Notes: generated from the sequence alone by a model not told the origin. A stretch of 39,088 nt of DNA from Pedobacter sp. ok626 (GCF_900100435.1 NZ_FNEX01000025.1:1-39088), one strand, 5' to 3'; numbered from the stretch's first letter, positions 26,521 through 34,233 are shown. Numbers and translations: made by a program.

Positions 26521-27383
26521 TAGTTGAAAATCGTCGCTTGATTTGCTAATTGTACTATCTTCTCTTCGCACATCGCTTTTGCAAGTTTTACAAATTCTGA
26601 AACCTTATTATATAAACACCAAGAGTCATCTTCTGAAACCTTAAAGGTATCCTTGTACCTTGCCGCTGAGTAACTCTTAAGCAATACATCAAAAAGTCTT
26701 TCGTCATCAGGGCTGCCAGATAGGAACATTTTAATAGGGGCGTTGGAGAAGGAGCAACAGAGCCGTAAAAGACGCTGTAAATTATGTATCTCCGCACGAT
26801 AGGCTAGATGAACCCTGATCAACGCAATACAGGTTTGTTCTACAACCTGGTGTAGCATAAATACACATACATTATGCTGTTCAGTAATGATACACTCATG
26901 AGCTCCGGTTAAGAAACCATCTGCTAGTATCAATCTGTGGTCGAAATGCTTTCTTGCTTTTACAGCAGACTCAGTTGGAATAAAACGACTGGAGAAATCG
27001 AAAGATGTCATCCCATCATGGCTATAAATCAATGTAGTGGAACTGCAAACGGTGATAAAAAAACGATTATTGGCCTTAATAGCTTCCTCAATGACCTCTT
27101 TCCCATGGCAGAGGATTGTTATTGCACCTTGTTTGTAATTCCCGTTTGTAAAATCCTGTACCTCATAGTCAATTCGGGTGTTGTTCTCAGTAACTAGCAA
27201 CAAGCAATAGTTGCAATGAAAGGTAGCTGCTGTTTCTTTAAAACAGCCCTGATCAAACTGGGTGTAATTGTTTTTAGAAAAGCTAAAGATTTGAAGAGGC
27301 TTGAACTTTTGGACAAGCTGATTGATAAACGCTCTAAAGTAAATCGCATGATCTTCTGCCGGGGATAAAACTTGTAGTTCCAT
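26520..27383 (-). CDS. HEPN domain-containing protein
   Basis: A 287-residue soluble protein. The N-terminal half (about 1-130) begins with LSPAEDHAIYFRAFINQLV and contains FSFSKNNYTQF and CLLLVTENNTRIDYEV; it may be a degenerate nucleotidyltransferase-like domain, judged only from domain order. The C-terminal half (about 140-287) has HEPN character: ARKHFDHRLILADGFL, then VFMLHQVVEQTCIALIRVHL, then EIHNLQRLLRLC, ending with AARYKDTFKVSED. HEPN proteins include RNases of toxin-antitoxin and defence systems, but the RxxxxH motif is not clearly in its usual form here. Unusually rich in Cys. No antitoxin-like partner adjoins it. Confidence 0.7.
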   Translation of the reverse strand: MELQVLSPAEDHAIYFRAFINQLVQKFKPLQIFSFSKNNYTQFDQGCFKETAATFHCNYCLLLVTENNTRIDYEVQDFTNGNYKQGAITILCHGKEVIEEAIKANNRFFITVCSSTTLIYSHDGMTSFDFSSRFIPTESAVKARKHFDHRLILADGFLTGAHECIITEQHNVCVFMLHQVVEQTCIALIRVHLAYRAEIHNLQRLLRLCCSFSNAPIKMFLSGSPDDERLFDVLLKSYSAARYKDTFKVSEDDSWCLYNKVSEFVKLAKAMCEEKIVQLANQATIFN

Positions 27384-27443
27384 ATATTGATCTCATTTAA
27401 TTGGTTTACTAGTTAAATGAGTCTCAAAGTAGCAGAAACAATA

Positions 27444-27610
27444 AATGTGGAATCTGCCAACCATGGTTACCATTAAAGTTTCTGACGCCTTACGTTAACA
27501 TGGATTTACAGCAGATCCCACATCTATCTCAATGCGCAAATATAGCACATCTACACATAGATATGGCATTACACTGCTGTCCTACGTTAACGGCGTCAGA
27601 TTTTGTAACC
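27444..27610. repeat. Nested inverted and direct repeats in the 27.5-kb intergenic region
   Basis: TCTGACGCC (27481-27489) is inverted as GGCGTCAGA (27592-27600). TACGTTAAC occurs directly repeated next to each copy (27491-27499 and 27583-27591). ACAGCAG (27508-27514) is inverted as CTGCTGT (27574-27580), and GGTTAC (27465-27470) as GTAACC (27605-27610). In addition ATGTGGAATCTGC (27445-27457) nearly mirrors GCAGATCCCACAT (27511-27523). The whole is a long imperfect palindrome that could be a mobile-element remnant, a regulator-binding cluster or a structured leader of the HEPN gene. Confidence 0.75.
27537..27544 (-). promoter_or_regulatory. Possible -7 element of the HEPN gene
   Basis: On the minus strand this reads TATATTTG, an exact TAnnTTTG match, about 154 bases before the HEPN ATG. 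No good -33 TTTG is found at the usual distance. It lies within the palindromic element, so the transcript leader would contain the left arms TCTGACGCC and ATGTGG. Confidence 0.3.
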
Positions 27611-27942
27611 GTAAGACTCTTAATAATATTCTGTTGATGTTTTATTTCATATGCCTAATTTAATAATTAAAATAACAAATCATAATATATTAATGTTTAT
27701 ATATTTATATTATTCATTTATTTAAATAAAAAGTTAATTTTATTTTCAACATAGAATAATTTGTTATAAATTTAGTCAGGAAGATAAGCTAAATAAAATC
27801 TCTGAAATTTTGAACTGCTCTATGAAGTTTTTTTTCCTGATCACCCATTACCAGATGGAATTTCAAAAAGGAAAAGAATTCCAACATAAATCATGCTTTT
27901 TAATTATCTATATTGTCATCATAATAATAGAATTCAAGCAGA

Positions 27943-28227
27943 ATGCGTATACTATATGGTTTATGTTTTTTTTATCAAAAACTCATTATCCCTTCATTAG
28001 TTATTTCAATTGTACTGTCATTTCTTATGATGAAGGTTATTGATCTATACGTTGGTATTGGAATCTCATTTATTTTTTTGACTCCTGTTTTCCATTATCT
28101 CATCTATGAAATTAGGACCCCTAATGAGTACTATTTTTATTATAATTTAGGTCTTAGTAAAATTGTTTTATGGACAAACACCATAATTGTTAGCCTAATT
28201 GTTGGTTTATTATTTATCCTGTTATGA
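27943..28227 (+). CDS. Small membrane protein, ABC transporter partner
   Basis: A 94-residue, strongly hydrophobic protein with three predicted membrane segments: LIIPSLVISIVLSFLMM, VGIGISFIFLTPVFHYLIY and IVLWTNTIIVSLIVGLLFIL. Between the second and third lies EIRTPNEYYFYYNLGLSK, which resembles the cytoplasmic coupling segment of ABC-2 type permeases. The stop overlaps the ATG of the ABC ATPase by four bases (ATGA), so the two are translated together. An in-frame stop at 27928 limits the start to this ATG. It is probably a minimal permease subunit or half of a split one. The family is not one I can name. Confidence 0.65.
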   Translation: MRILYGLCFFYQKLIIPSLVISIVLSFLMMKVIDLYVGIGISFIFLTPVFHYLIYEIRTPNEYYFYYNLGLSKIVLWTNTIIVSLIVGLLFILL

Positions 28228-28913
28228 TTGGATTACATGTTGACAGCGTTAGAAAACAGATTGGAGATAAGCAAATCCTCAACGATATTTTCATCTCTTG
28301 TCGACCAGGACAAATTATAGGCCTTTTAGGTAGAAATGGATCCGGAAAGTCTACATTATTAAAGATTATCTTCGGCTCATTGGCTGCAGACAATAAGTTT
28401 GTGGTAATTGATAATAGGAAATTAGATTCGTTATATGATAATAGGAGATTAATCCACTATTTACCCCAGGATAATTTTTTGCCCAATCATATTAAAATAA
28501 GAAATATAATCCATTGTTTTTGTAGTGCGGAAAATGCTGTAACGATAATGGAGAACGATTTAATTAGACCTTTTTTGCAAAAGAAAATTAAACAGTTATC
28601 GGGTGGTGAGAAAAGGATCTTGGAAATTTTGTTAATGGTGCATTCCGAGGCAAAATATCTATTATTTGATGAACCTTTTAACGGGGTTTCCCCATTATGC
28701 GTGGAAATCCTAAAAGACCTAATTAAGAAGCACTCAAAAGATAAAGGTTTTATCCTTACTGATCATGATTACGAAAATGTATTAGACATTTCTTCAACAG
28801 TTATTTTGATGGATAATGGAAATACCAAAGTAATTAAGGACTTTAACGAGTTAATAGCGTATGGATATTTACCGGCAACATCTGTGAAGCGTGATTTAGT
28901 GAAATTACCTTGA
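28224..28913 (+). CDS. ABC transporter ATP-binding protein
   Basis: A 229-residue ABC ATPase with all motifs: Walker A GRNGSGKST (about 36-44), Q-loop LPQDN near 79, signature LSGGEKR near 120, Walker B YLLFDEPF near 140 and H-loop His in LTDHD near 175. It has the length of exporter ATPases of the ABC-2/lipoprotein type. The sole visible membrane partner is the 94-residue protein just upstream. The gene is AT-rich, unlike the first 25 kb of the window. It is followed after 20 bases by a GNAT acetyltransferase. An exporter for a small product or a self-immunity role would suit the operon, but the substrate is unknown. Confidence 0.88.
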   Translation: MIGLHVDSVRKQIGDKQILNDIFISCRPGQIIGLLGRNGSGKSTLLKIIFGSLAADNKFVVIDNRKLDSLYDNRRLIHYLPQDNFLPNHIKIRNIIHCFCSAENAVTIMENDLIRPFLQKKIKQLSGGEKRILEILLMVHSEAKYLLFDEPFNGVSPLCVEILKDLIKKHSKDKGFILTDHDYENVLDISSTVILMDNGNTKVIKDFNELIAYGYLPATSVKRDLVKLP

Positions 28914-28933
28914 TTTATTTAAATCTAAAAAAT

Positions 28934-29491
28934 ATGGATGAAATTATAACATTAACAACAGATCGTTTGATTGTTAGAGATCTAAATTATGAGGATCTAG
29001 ATTTTATCCATGTAATTCACTCAAATCCTGAAGTTCAAAAGTACGCCACGCTTGATATACCTGAATCTATAAATGAATCAGAAGATTATCTTAGAAAGTA
29101 TATTGAGCAGCAGAATTGTAATCCTAGAAAAGAATATGGTTTTTGCGTCTCATTAGTTAATAAAGAGCCAATCGGCTTGATAGGACTTAGTAATGGGTTG
29201 GATAAGTTTAAAAGTGCCGAAATGTGGTTTAAAATGCATCCCAAATACTGGGGAAGGGGGTACATTACAGAGGCTGCGCTGGTAGTCTTAAAATTTGGTT
29301 TTGAAAGATTGCACCTTCATAGAATTGAGGCAGGAGTAGCTACAGAAAATATCGCATCTATCAAGGTTCTTGAAAAAATAGGGATGCAGAAGGAAGGAAT
29401 ACGAAGAAAAATCCTACCAATAGGAGGAGAATGGAAAGATAATTTTCATTATGCAGTTTTAGAGGATGATCAAATAAAATTATTAGCTTAG
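28934..29491 (+). CDS. GNAT N-acetyltransferase (RimJ/RimL type)
   Basis: A 185-residue acetyl-CoA-dependent acetyltransferase. The ATG at 28934 gives MDEIITLTTDRLIVRDLNY, the usual RimJ/RimL N-terminus; a TTG at 28910 is out of keeping with the family. The acetyl-CoA loop is PKYWGRGYITEAALVVL near residue 103 (R/QxxGxG/A pattern as GRGY). The motif B region is RLHLHRIEAGVATENIASIKVLEKIGMQKEG in two parts around residues 131-160. Such enzymes acetylate protein N-termini, amino groups of antibiotics or spermidine-like amines. It lies between the ABC ATPase and the beta-hydroxylase in a tight operon, so it could modify the same compound. Confidence 0.87.
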   Translation: MDEIITLTTDRLIVRDLNYEDLDFIHVIHSNPEVQKYATLDIPESINESEDYLRKYIEQQNCNPRKEYGFCVSLVNKEPIGLIGLSNGLDKFKSAEMWFKMHPKYWGRGYITEAALVVLKFGFERLHLHRIEAGVATENIASIKVLEKIGMQKEGIRRKILPIGGEWKDNFHYAVLEDDQIKLLA

Positions 29492-29505
29492 AATTTAATA
29501 ATCAC

Positions 29506-30198
29506 ATGGCCTCATCCCACATTAAGTTTTCTGTAACCTATAATGTCACGCAGCTTCATCAGGAGTTAAAGCACTGTTTGAAAATGGAATGGCCATTGCA
29601 TTTCAACAATTTTGATTATCAGGGGGATTGGCGAAGTATTTCACTTCGCTCAGCAAGCGGCGCTGCGAATGACATTTATGCGCATTCGGGTGACATCGCT
29701 TACAGAGACACCCCTTTAATGGCTGAAACACCCTATATAAGCTCCATTGTTAATTCTTGGAAATGTGAAAAAGAATCTGTGCGGCTACTTGCACTTTCAC
29801 CTGGAAGTATCATCAAGCCCCACAAAGATTTAGGATGCTCTTATACAGATGGAAATTTCAGAATCCATATTCCCATTCTTACCAATAAAGACGTCCTTTT
29901 CACCGTTGACGGTCACAATTTGTTTCTGGACGAAGGAGCGTGCTGGTATATTGATTTTAGCAATACGCACAGTATTAAAAACAATGGGACGACCAATAGG
30001 GTGCATTTAATTATGGACTGCATAAAAAACGACTGGACAGATCATCTTTTCAGAGACAATGGCTACCAGCCTGCAACCGAAGAGATTGAAAACGATTATG
30101 ATGAGGCAACCAAAGCTATGATTATTGCTGAGCTGGAAAGAATGGACACTGATGTCGCTAGAGCACTTATTACTAAAATGAAAGGGCAATCGGAATGA
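29506..30198 (+). CDS. Aspartyl/asparaginyl beta-hydroxylase family dioxygenase
   Basis: A 230-residue cupin-like iron/2-oxoglutarate oxygenase. The iron ligands are visible as His106 and Asp108 in IIKPHKDLGC and His155 in SNTHSIKNNG. Arg165 in TNRVHLIMD is placed to bind 2-oxoglutarate. The C-terminal third (about 175-230) is helical and variable. Family members hydroxylate Asp/Asn side chains in proteins or free amino acids such as proline and arginine. It starts 14 bases after the GNAT gene and its stop overlaps the ATG of the sulfotransferase by four bases. A hydroxyl made here could be the sulfate acceptor for the next enzyme; that link is inferred. Confidence 0.85.
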   Translation: MASSHIKFSVTYNVTQLHQELKHCLKMEWPLHFNNFDYQGDWRSISLRSASGAANDIYAHSGDIAYRDTPLMAETPYISSIVNSWKCEKESVRLLALSPGSIIKPHKDLGCSYTDGNFRIHIPILTNKDVLFTVDGHNLFLDEGACWYIDFSNTHSIKNNGTTNRVHLIMDCIKNDWTDHLFRDNGYQPATEEIENDYDEATKAMIIAELERMDTDVARALITKMKGQSE

Positions 30199-31139
30199 AT
30201 AATGCATCCACTTTAGCCAATTGGATTCCTTATCGTTTGGAACATACCCCACAAGCCTGGATGCTAAGCTGGCTAAACCTTGGTGAAAAAAGAATGATTG
30301 AACCTTTCTTTGATGAAACAATAACCATTTGCAGATCCAAACAAATCGGGCTATCTAATTTTTTGAGTTTTAGCGATACAAATCTTTTAACAGATGCGGC
30401 AGGAGTTATTCCTCACCTTAAGCCTACGGCAATTGTTTTTCACGTTTCACGCTGTGGCTCTACCTTATTAACCCAGGCATTTTCCCAGTCAGAAACATGC
30501 ATTACCATTGCAGAAGCGCCCATCCTGGATGAAATTCTAAGATGTACGGAAAAGGATCCTAAGATCAGCAACTCAGCGCGCGAAGAATGGTTTAAAGCAG
30601 CGCTAAATCTAATGGGGCAAATCAGAACAGGCAAAGAATCTGCATACATTGTTAAGTTAGACAGCTGGCACATCCATTTCTATACATTGCTGCGCGAATG
30701 GTTCCCCGAGACTCCCTTTTTCTTTTTGACACGTTCTCCCGGTGAAATAATAGCCTCACATGCAAAAAGAAGAGGTATTCATACAGTACCTGGCCTGGTC
30801 AATCCCTTACTGTTAAAAACAGACACACTACCTCCTTTTGATGGTAATTTCAATAGTTTTACTTCCGAAGTGTTGAAGCAATATTACCTGGAATTACAGC
30901 TAATTTTAAATCTGAATTGTAGGTTTAATCAATTTTTTGACTACAGTGGGGGAGTGAAAGAAATGCTGGAAAGCTTTAGTTCATTTACAGGAATTGAACT
31001 AGGAGAAAAAATGTACGAACGCTTAAATTTTCATAGCAAATCACGCGAAGTTGCTTTCCATACCGAACCCAATTTGCCGGATCTTTCTACAAAAGCTAGC
31101 AATGACGCTTACCGGCAATTAAGGGAGATGCTGCTTTAA
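30195..31139 (+). CDS. PAPS-dependent sulfotransferase family protein
   Basis: A 314-residue soluble sulfotransferase. The 5'-phosphosulfate loop is RCGSTLL at residues 86-92 after the strand AIVFHVS. The 3'-phosphate-binding segment is FFFLTRSPGEIIASH with Arg180 and Ser188. No signal or membrane helix is seen, so it acts in the cytoplasm, before export of any product. It overlaps the beta-hydroxylase gene by four bases, and an APS kinase that would supply its PAPS donor is encoded 1.5 kb downstream. The acceptor is unknown; a hydroxylated residue or sugar is plausible. The final 21 bases overlap the convergent HEAGH gene. Confidence 0.85.
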   Translation: MNNASTLANWIPYRLEHTPQAWMLSWLNLGEKRMIEPFFDETITICRSKQIGLSNFLSFSDTNLLTDAAGVIPHLKPTAIVFHVSRCGSTLLTQAFSQSETCITIAEAPILDEILRCTEKDPKISNSAREEWFKAALNLMGQIRTGKESAYIVKLDSWHIHFYTLLREWFPETPFFFLTRSPGEIIASHAKRRGIHTVPGLVNPLLLKTDTLPPFDGNFNSFTSEVLKQYYLELQLILNLNCRFNQFFDYSGGVKEMLESFSSFTGIELGEKMYERLNFHSKSREVAFHTEPNLPDLSTKASNDAYRQLREMLL

Positions 31140-31651
31140 GCAAGTCCAATTAACCATATCAGGAAATGGTCGAACTTTAAGTCGCTCCGCATTTTCCTCA
31201 TCGTAGGCCATTTCCTGATATTGAAGCATGGGCAATCCAATTGATATTCCTTTTTCAAAATTAGCGATCAGCTCTTGACTTCCGCCTTTATAACCGTGTT
31301 CATGGAAAACAACATGCGGTGGCACTTTCAAATAAACAGCAGCTGCATAACTCCAGGCCAGGGACATTAATTCTGCTCCCCGGTGCATATCTATATCTGG
31401 TAACTGCCCATCAAGACCACATCTGATGTGATGAGGCAGTGTAGCCAGATGCCCTGCTTCATGCAAAATGTCACCCGGATACAATACCTTGTCGGGATCG
31501 ATGCTTAATCCACCATTTTCGATTTTTATTCCGGAAAAAAAACTGGTTCTTCATGAACGGCCAACTTTACTGTTAGCCCTATTTCCTGTATAAAACCAAC
31601 AAAAAGAGATATTAGATTTTTATTTTCCTCTAAGATTAATGTAGCTTGCAA
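31119..31651 (-). pseudogene. HEAGH zinc-motif protein, split by a frameshift in a T8/A8 run
   Basis: The uninterrupted part (31484-31119) starts inside the domain and contains the zinc-peptidase-like motif LHEAGHLA, then WSYAAAVYL and FHEHGYKGG. The missing N-terminus lies upstream in another frame, 31651-31543 (LILEENKNLISLFVGFIQEI ... VHEEPVFF), where a TAA at 31528-31526 ends it. Adding one base to the eight-A run at 31535-31542 joins the frames into about 178 residues without a break (VFF-SGIKIENGGLSIDPDK). The full family is common beside oxygenases and Bacteroidota surface genes. The start would be TTG at 31651. Either a real frameshift, slippage or a sequencing error. Function unknown. 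Confidence 0.75.
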
Positions 31652-31711
31652 TTTCTTTCTTTTTTTTAGAAAATTTACGCTAAATATAATCACAATTTTA
31701 ATACGATTTGC

Positions 31712-32665
31712 ATGACAGAATGTAGCTTTTTACCGGTCTTTTTTGAAACACATCAAAGCAGAAAATACAACAAGCCGGCACCTGAGTATGAAAATTTTGA
31801 TTCTATAGAAAATATCTGGCTTAACTTTTATGAAATGGGCAAGTATGAGATCTATCATTTTTTGTATGCCGAATGCAAAGATCTCGATCACTTTAAGCAA
31901 TGGCTTATCGCCCTAAAGGGTAGTGATTTTTTAATCAGGGCATCGGCTAATTTTCAGACCTGGTTTGTATCGAAAGATAATAAAGGACAAAACGATGGGA
32001 TAACTCACACCATCCTTAGCGAAGAACAGCTTCTTTTCTGGGAAACGCAAGGCTACCTAAAAATAAGTGGGCTTGTTGAGGATTCTCTTTGTGATCAGGT
32101 GAAAGAATTAATCTGTTCACATATGGGCGTAGATTTAGACAATCCGGCTACATGGTATTACGAACGTCAGGATATGCAAGGACTCATGTTACAACTTTAC
32201 CAAAGTAAAGAAATTGAGGCGATCAGGAAGCATCCCCATGTTTTTGAGTTATTTGCAGAACTTTATCAGACCAGAAATATTATAGCAAATACGGAGAAAT
32301 TAGGTTTTAATCCTCCCGACACTGATTTTTGGCAGCTTAAACAAACAGCGCTCCATTGGGACATTGATTTGAACAAGCCTTTGGGCTACTATATTCAGGG
32401 TATGATCTACCTGGATGATGTGCCGGCAGATAGGGGAGCTTTTTCGCTAGTGCCTGGTATACACCTCCAATTTGAAGATTGGATAAAATCGTTCCGCAAT
32501 CTGGAAGATGCACACATCGCAATGCGCGCTGTATTGCAAGCCCAGCCTATTGCAGGAGACAAGGGCGACATTATTTTATGGCGACATACCCTTCCACATG
32601 CTGCCAGCACCAATCGTTCACAACTGCCACGATTTGTTCAGTATTTAAGTTTTTCTAAACTTTAA
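31712..32665 (+). CDS. Phytanoyl-CoA dioxygenase (PhyH) family protein
   Basis: A 317-residue iron/2-oxoglutarate oxygenase. The iron triad is His215 and Asp217 in ALHWDIDL and His296 in TLPHAAS, with Arg302 or Arg307 placed for 2-oxoglutarate. The PhyH core starts near residue 103 with LSEEQLLFWETQGYLKI. The first 100 residues (EYENFDSIENIWLNFYEMGK ...) are an extra domain. PhyH enzymes hydroxylate fatty acyl chains, ectoine, halogenated or peptide substrates. It is divergent from the HEAGH gene and its TAA overlaps the ATG of the APS kinase by one base (TAATG), so both are co-translated. The substrate is unknown. Confidence 0.85.
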   Translation: MTECSFLPVFFETHQSRKYNKPAPEYENFDSIENIWLNFYEMGKYEIYHFLYAECKDLDHFKQWLIALKGSDFLIRASANFQTWFVSKDNKGQNDGITHTILSEEQLLFWETQGYLKISGLVEDSLCDQVKELICSHMGVDLDNPATWYYERQDMQGLMLQLYQSKEIEAIRKHPHVFELFAELYQTRNIIANTEKLGFNPPDTDFWQLKQTALHWDIDLNKPLGYYIQGMIYLDDVPADRGAFSLVPGIHLQFEDWIKSFRNLEDAHIAMRAVLQAQPIAGDKGDIILWRHTLPHAASTNRSQLPRFVQYLSFSKL

Positions 32666-33189
32666 TGGGCTTAATCTTCCAATTTTGTGGCCTTTCCGGT
32701 GCAGGAAAAACAACGCTGGCCGAAGCGATTTTTAATGAATTGGAGGGAAGGTCTTACAAAGTGAAAGTAATTGATGGGGATGTTTACCGGCAAACGCTAT
32801 GTAAAGATCTGGGCTTTAGCAGATCGGACCGGATAGAAAATGCAGCCAGGCTAGGCGCTTATGCGGAAACACTGCGTGAAGAATTTGATTTTATCCTCAT
32901 TGCCATTATCAATCCTTACCAGGAAGGCCGGAAAATGCTTATGCTTAAGCATAATGCCAAACTGGTGTGGATAAAATGCAATATAGACATATTGATGGCC
33001 CGGGATACAAAAGGACTTTACAAAAAGGCGCTACTCCCGGATGGCCATCCAGATAAAATCTATAACCTGACTGGGCTTAATGATACTTTTGAGCCCCCGA
33101 CTTCGGCCGACATGATCCTAAATACAGATTTATTAAACATTCATGAAAGTCTGCGCATTGCTATTGATTTTATGATTAGCTGTTGCTAG
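32665..33189 (+). CDS. cysC: Adenylylsulfate (APS) kinase
   Basis: A 174-residue kinase that phosphorylates APS to PAPS, the sulfate donor of sulfotransferases. The P-loop is GLSGAGKTT (residues 9-17). DGDVYRQTLCKDLGFSRSDR, KGLYKKA and LTGLNDTFEPP are all APS-kinase blocks, and INPYQEGR replaces the usual SPYxxxR. No ATP sulfurylase gene adjoins it. Because the sulfotransferase lies 1.5 kb away, it most likely serves sulfation rather than assimilatory sulfate reduction. The 3' end overlaps the end of the convergent 5'-nucleotidase-like gene by 57 bases. Confidence 0.9.
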   Translation: MGLIFQFCGLSGAGKTTLAEAIFNELEGRSYKVKVIDGDVYRQTLCKDLGFSRSDRIENAARLGAYAETLREEFDFILIAIINPYQEGRKMLMLKHNAKLVWIKCNIDILMARDTKGLYKKALLPDGHPDKIYNLTGLNDTFEPPTSADMILNTDLLNIHESLRIAIDFMISCC

Positions 33190-34116
33190 TTCACTTAAAA
33201 TAGAATGTGCCTTCAAGCGGTTTTCTCTTAGCGACAAGCCAGCAATCATGTACTTATGGTGAAAATCATTATGCTGACCTTCTGAATTAAAACCAAATCT
33301 GCTTACACCAATAGCGATCCCATGATTCGCGGAATGACTAAGTACAACCTGTTTCTTTTCTGCATTTCGAAGTACCATGGCACCCTGTAAAATCCTTTCG
33401 TGCTGTCCACCTGCAATAAAATCAATGTTTTTCGATTGGCTGGCCAGCGCTTGGTTATTCAGTTGTTTAGCATCAAATCCCAGGTTAGAAAGACAGATCA
33501 CCAGATCACACTTCTCCTGTCCCTTCAGAAATCCCGCCACTTTATTGGCCTCCTGATAAGGGTTGCGAAATGATACACCTGCAGTTTTAGTATTAGAACC
33601 TATGCCTGTGATGCCAATTTTATATTTACCACAATAAAAGATATGATATGGTTTTACAAAGGAGGCAAGTTTTTTATCGCTAAAGGTATAATTGCAGTTA
33701 AGGAGCGGGAAGTTCATTAGGCCTGTCAAATTAGCCAAATAAGATTGTCCATTGCTTAACTCCTGTATGCCTATTGTTACCGCATGGTAACCAATTGCAT
33801 TCATTAGCCCGATGGTGTGCTCATGTTGAAGGATGGTTTCATTGGCAGCCATAAAATTCCCTGCATCCACAGTAATCCCAGAAATTTCCTGCTGGCTTAT
33901 TAAACGTTTAACCGCTAATAGCCCTCCTAAACCATCAGATTTAGCTATTATTCTGCCAAGTAAGTCATTTGTTTGATAAACCATCAGCGTGTTTTGCGCC
34001 GCCAGGGTATTCACCTTTTTACTAAAATTTGCCAGCAGATCTAGTGGATTACCCAGCAAAGCGGTTCCCGCCAACAATGAGCCTGCTTTTAAAAATGCTC
34101 TTCGCTTATTACTCAT
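33133..34116 (-). CDS. 5'-nucleotidase/metallophosphatase-like protein lacking metal ligands
   Basis: A 327-residue protein from the ATG at 34116, which gives the twin-arginine-like signal NKRRAFLKAGSLLAGTALLG; an upstream start at 34170 is not supported. The domain follows the bacterial UDP-sugar hydrolase/5'-nucleotidase N-terminal fold in order and spacing. However the motifs are damaged: TNDLLGRI for TNDxHxR, DAGNF for DxGD, GIQELSN for GNHxFD, SNLGFD for SHLG, and GGQHERI for GGHxH. Most metal ligands are gone, so it is probably an inactive binding protein. The C-terminal domain of full-length enzymes is absent, as in Bacteroidota two-gene versions. Convergent with cysC (57-base overlap). 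Confidence 0.75.
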   Translation of the reverse strand: MSNKRRAFLKAGSLLAGTALLGNPLDLLANFSKKVNTLAAQNTLMVYQTNDLLGRIIAKSDGLGGLLAVKRLISQQEISGITVDAGNFMAANETILQHEHTIGLMNAIGYHAVTIGIQELSNGQSYLANLTGLMNFPLLNCNYTFSDKKLASFVKPYHIFYCGKYKIGITGIGSNTKTAGVSFRNPYQEANKVAGFLKGQEKCDLVICLSNLGFDAKQLNNQALASQSKNIDFIAGGQHERILQGAMVLRNAEKKQVVLSHSANHGIAIGVSRFGFNSEGQHNDFHHKYMIAGLSLRENRLKAHSILSELATANHKINSNAQTFMNV

Positions 34117-34202
34117 AACATTCAATTTTATGAAGTAATTATAAGAAAAAAAAGGCAATAACGTTGACAAATAATTAATATTGCAATTAATCTGAAAAAA
34201 TA

Positions 34203-34233
34203 TTTGACAGCGTCTTTTTTTAGTTTACTTTTA
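34203..34233 (+). promoter_or_regulatory. Likely promoter of the formyltransferase-collar operon
   Basis: TTTG (34203-34206, within TTTGACA) is followed after 19 bases by TACTTTTA (34226-34233), matching the -7 element TAnnTTTG at 7 of 8 positions. It lies 60 bases upstream of the ATG at 34294. A small open frame starts at 34233, inside the element. Confidence 0.5.

Larger units (their letters stand above)
27384..27942. other. 559-bp AT-rich intergenic region with palindromic element
   Basis: Divergent region between the HEPN gene (minus) and the small membrane protein gene (plus). The left part contains long imperfect inverted repeats (27444-27610). The right part (about 27640-27940) is extremely AT-rich, with TAAATTTA at 27767 as a possible -7 element for the plus-strand operon. 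An open frame at 27810-28043 exists but looks spurious. Confidence 0.6.

Noticed and set aside
27810..28043. 77-residue open frame overlapping the small membrane protein
   Set aside because: It overlaps the better-supported 94-residue membrane protein in another frame, has an atypical composition, and stops without coupling to the ABC gene.
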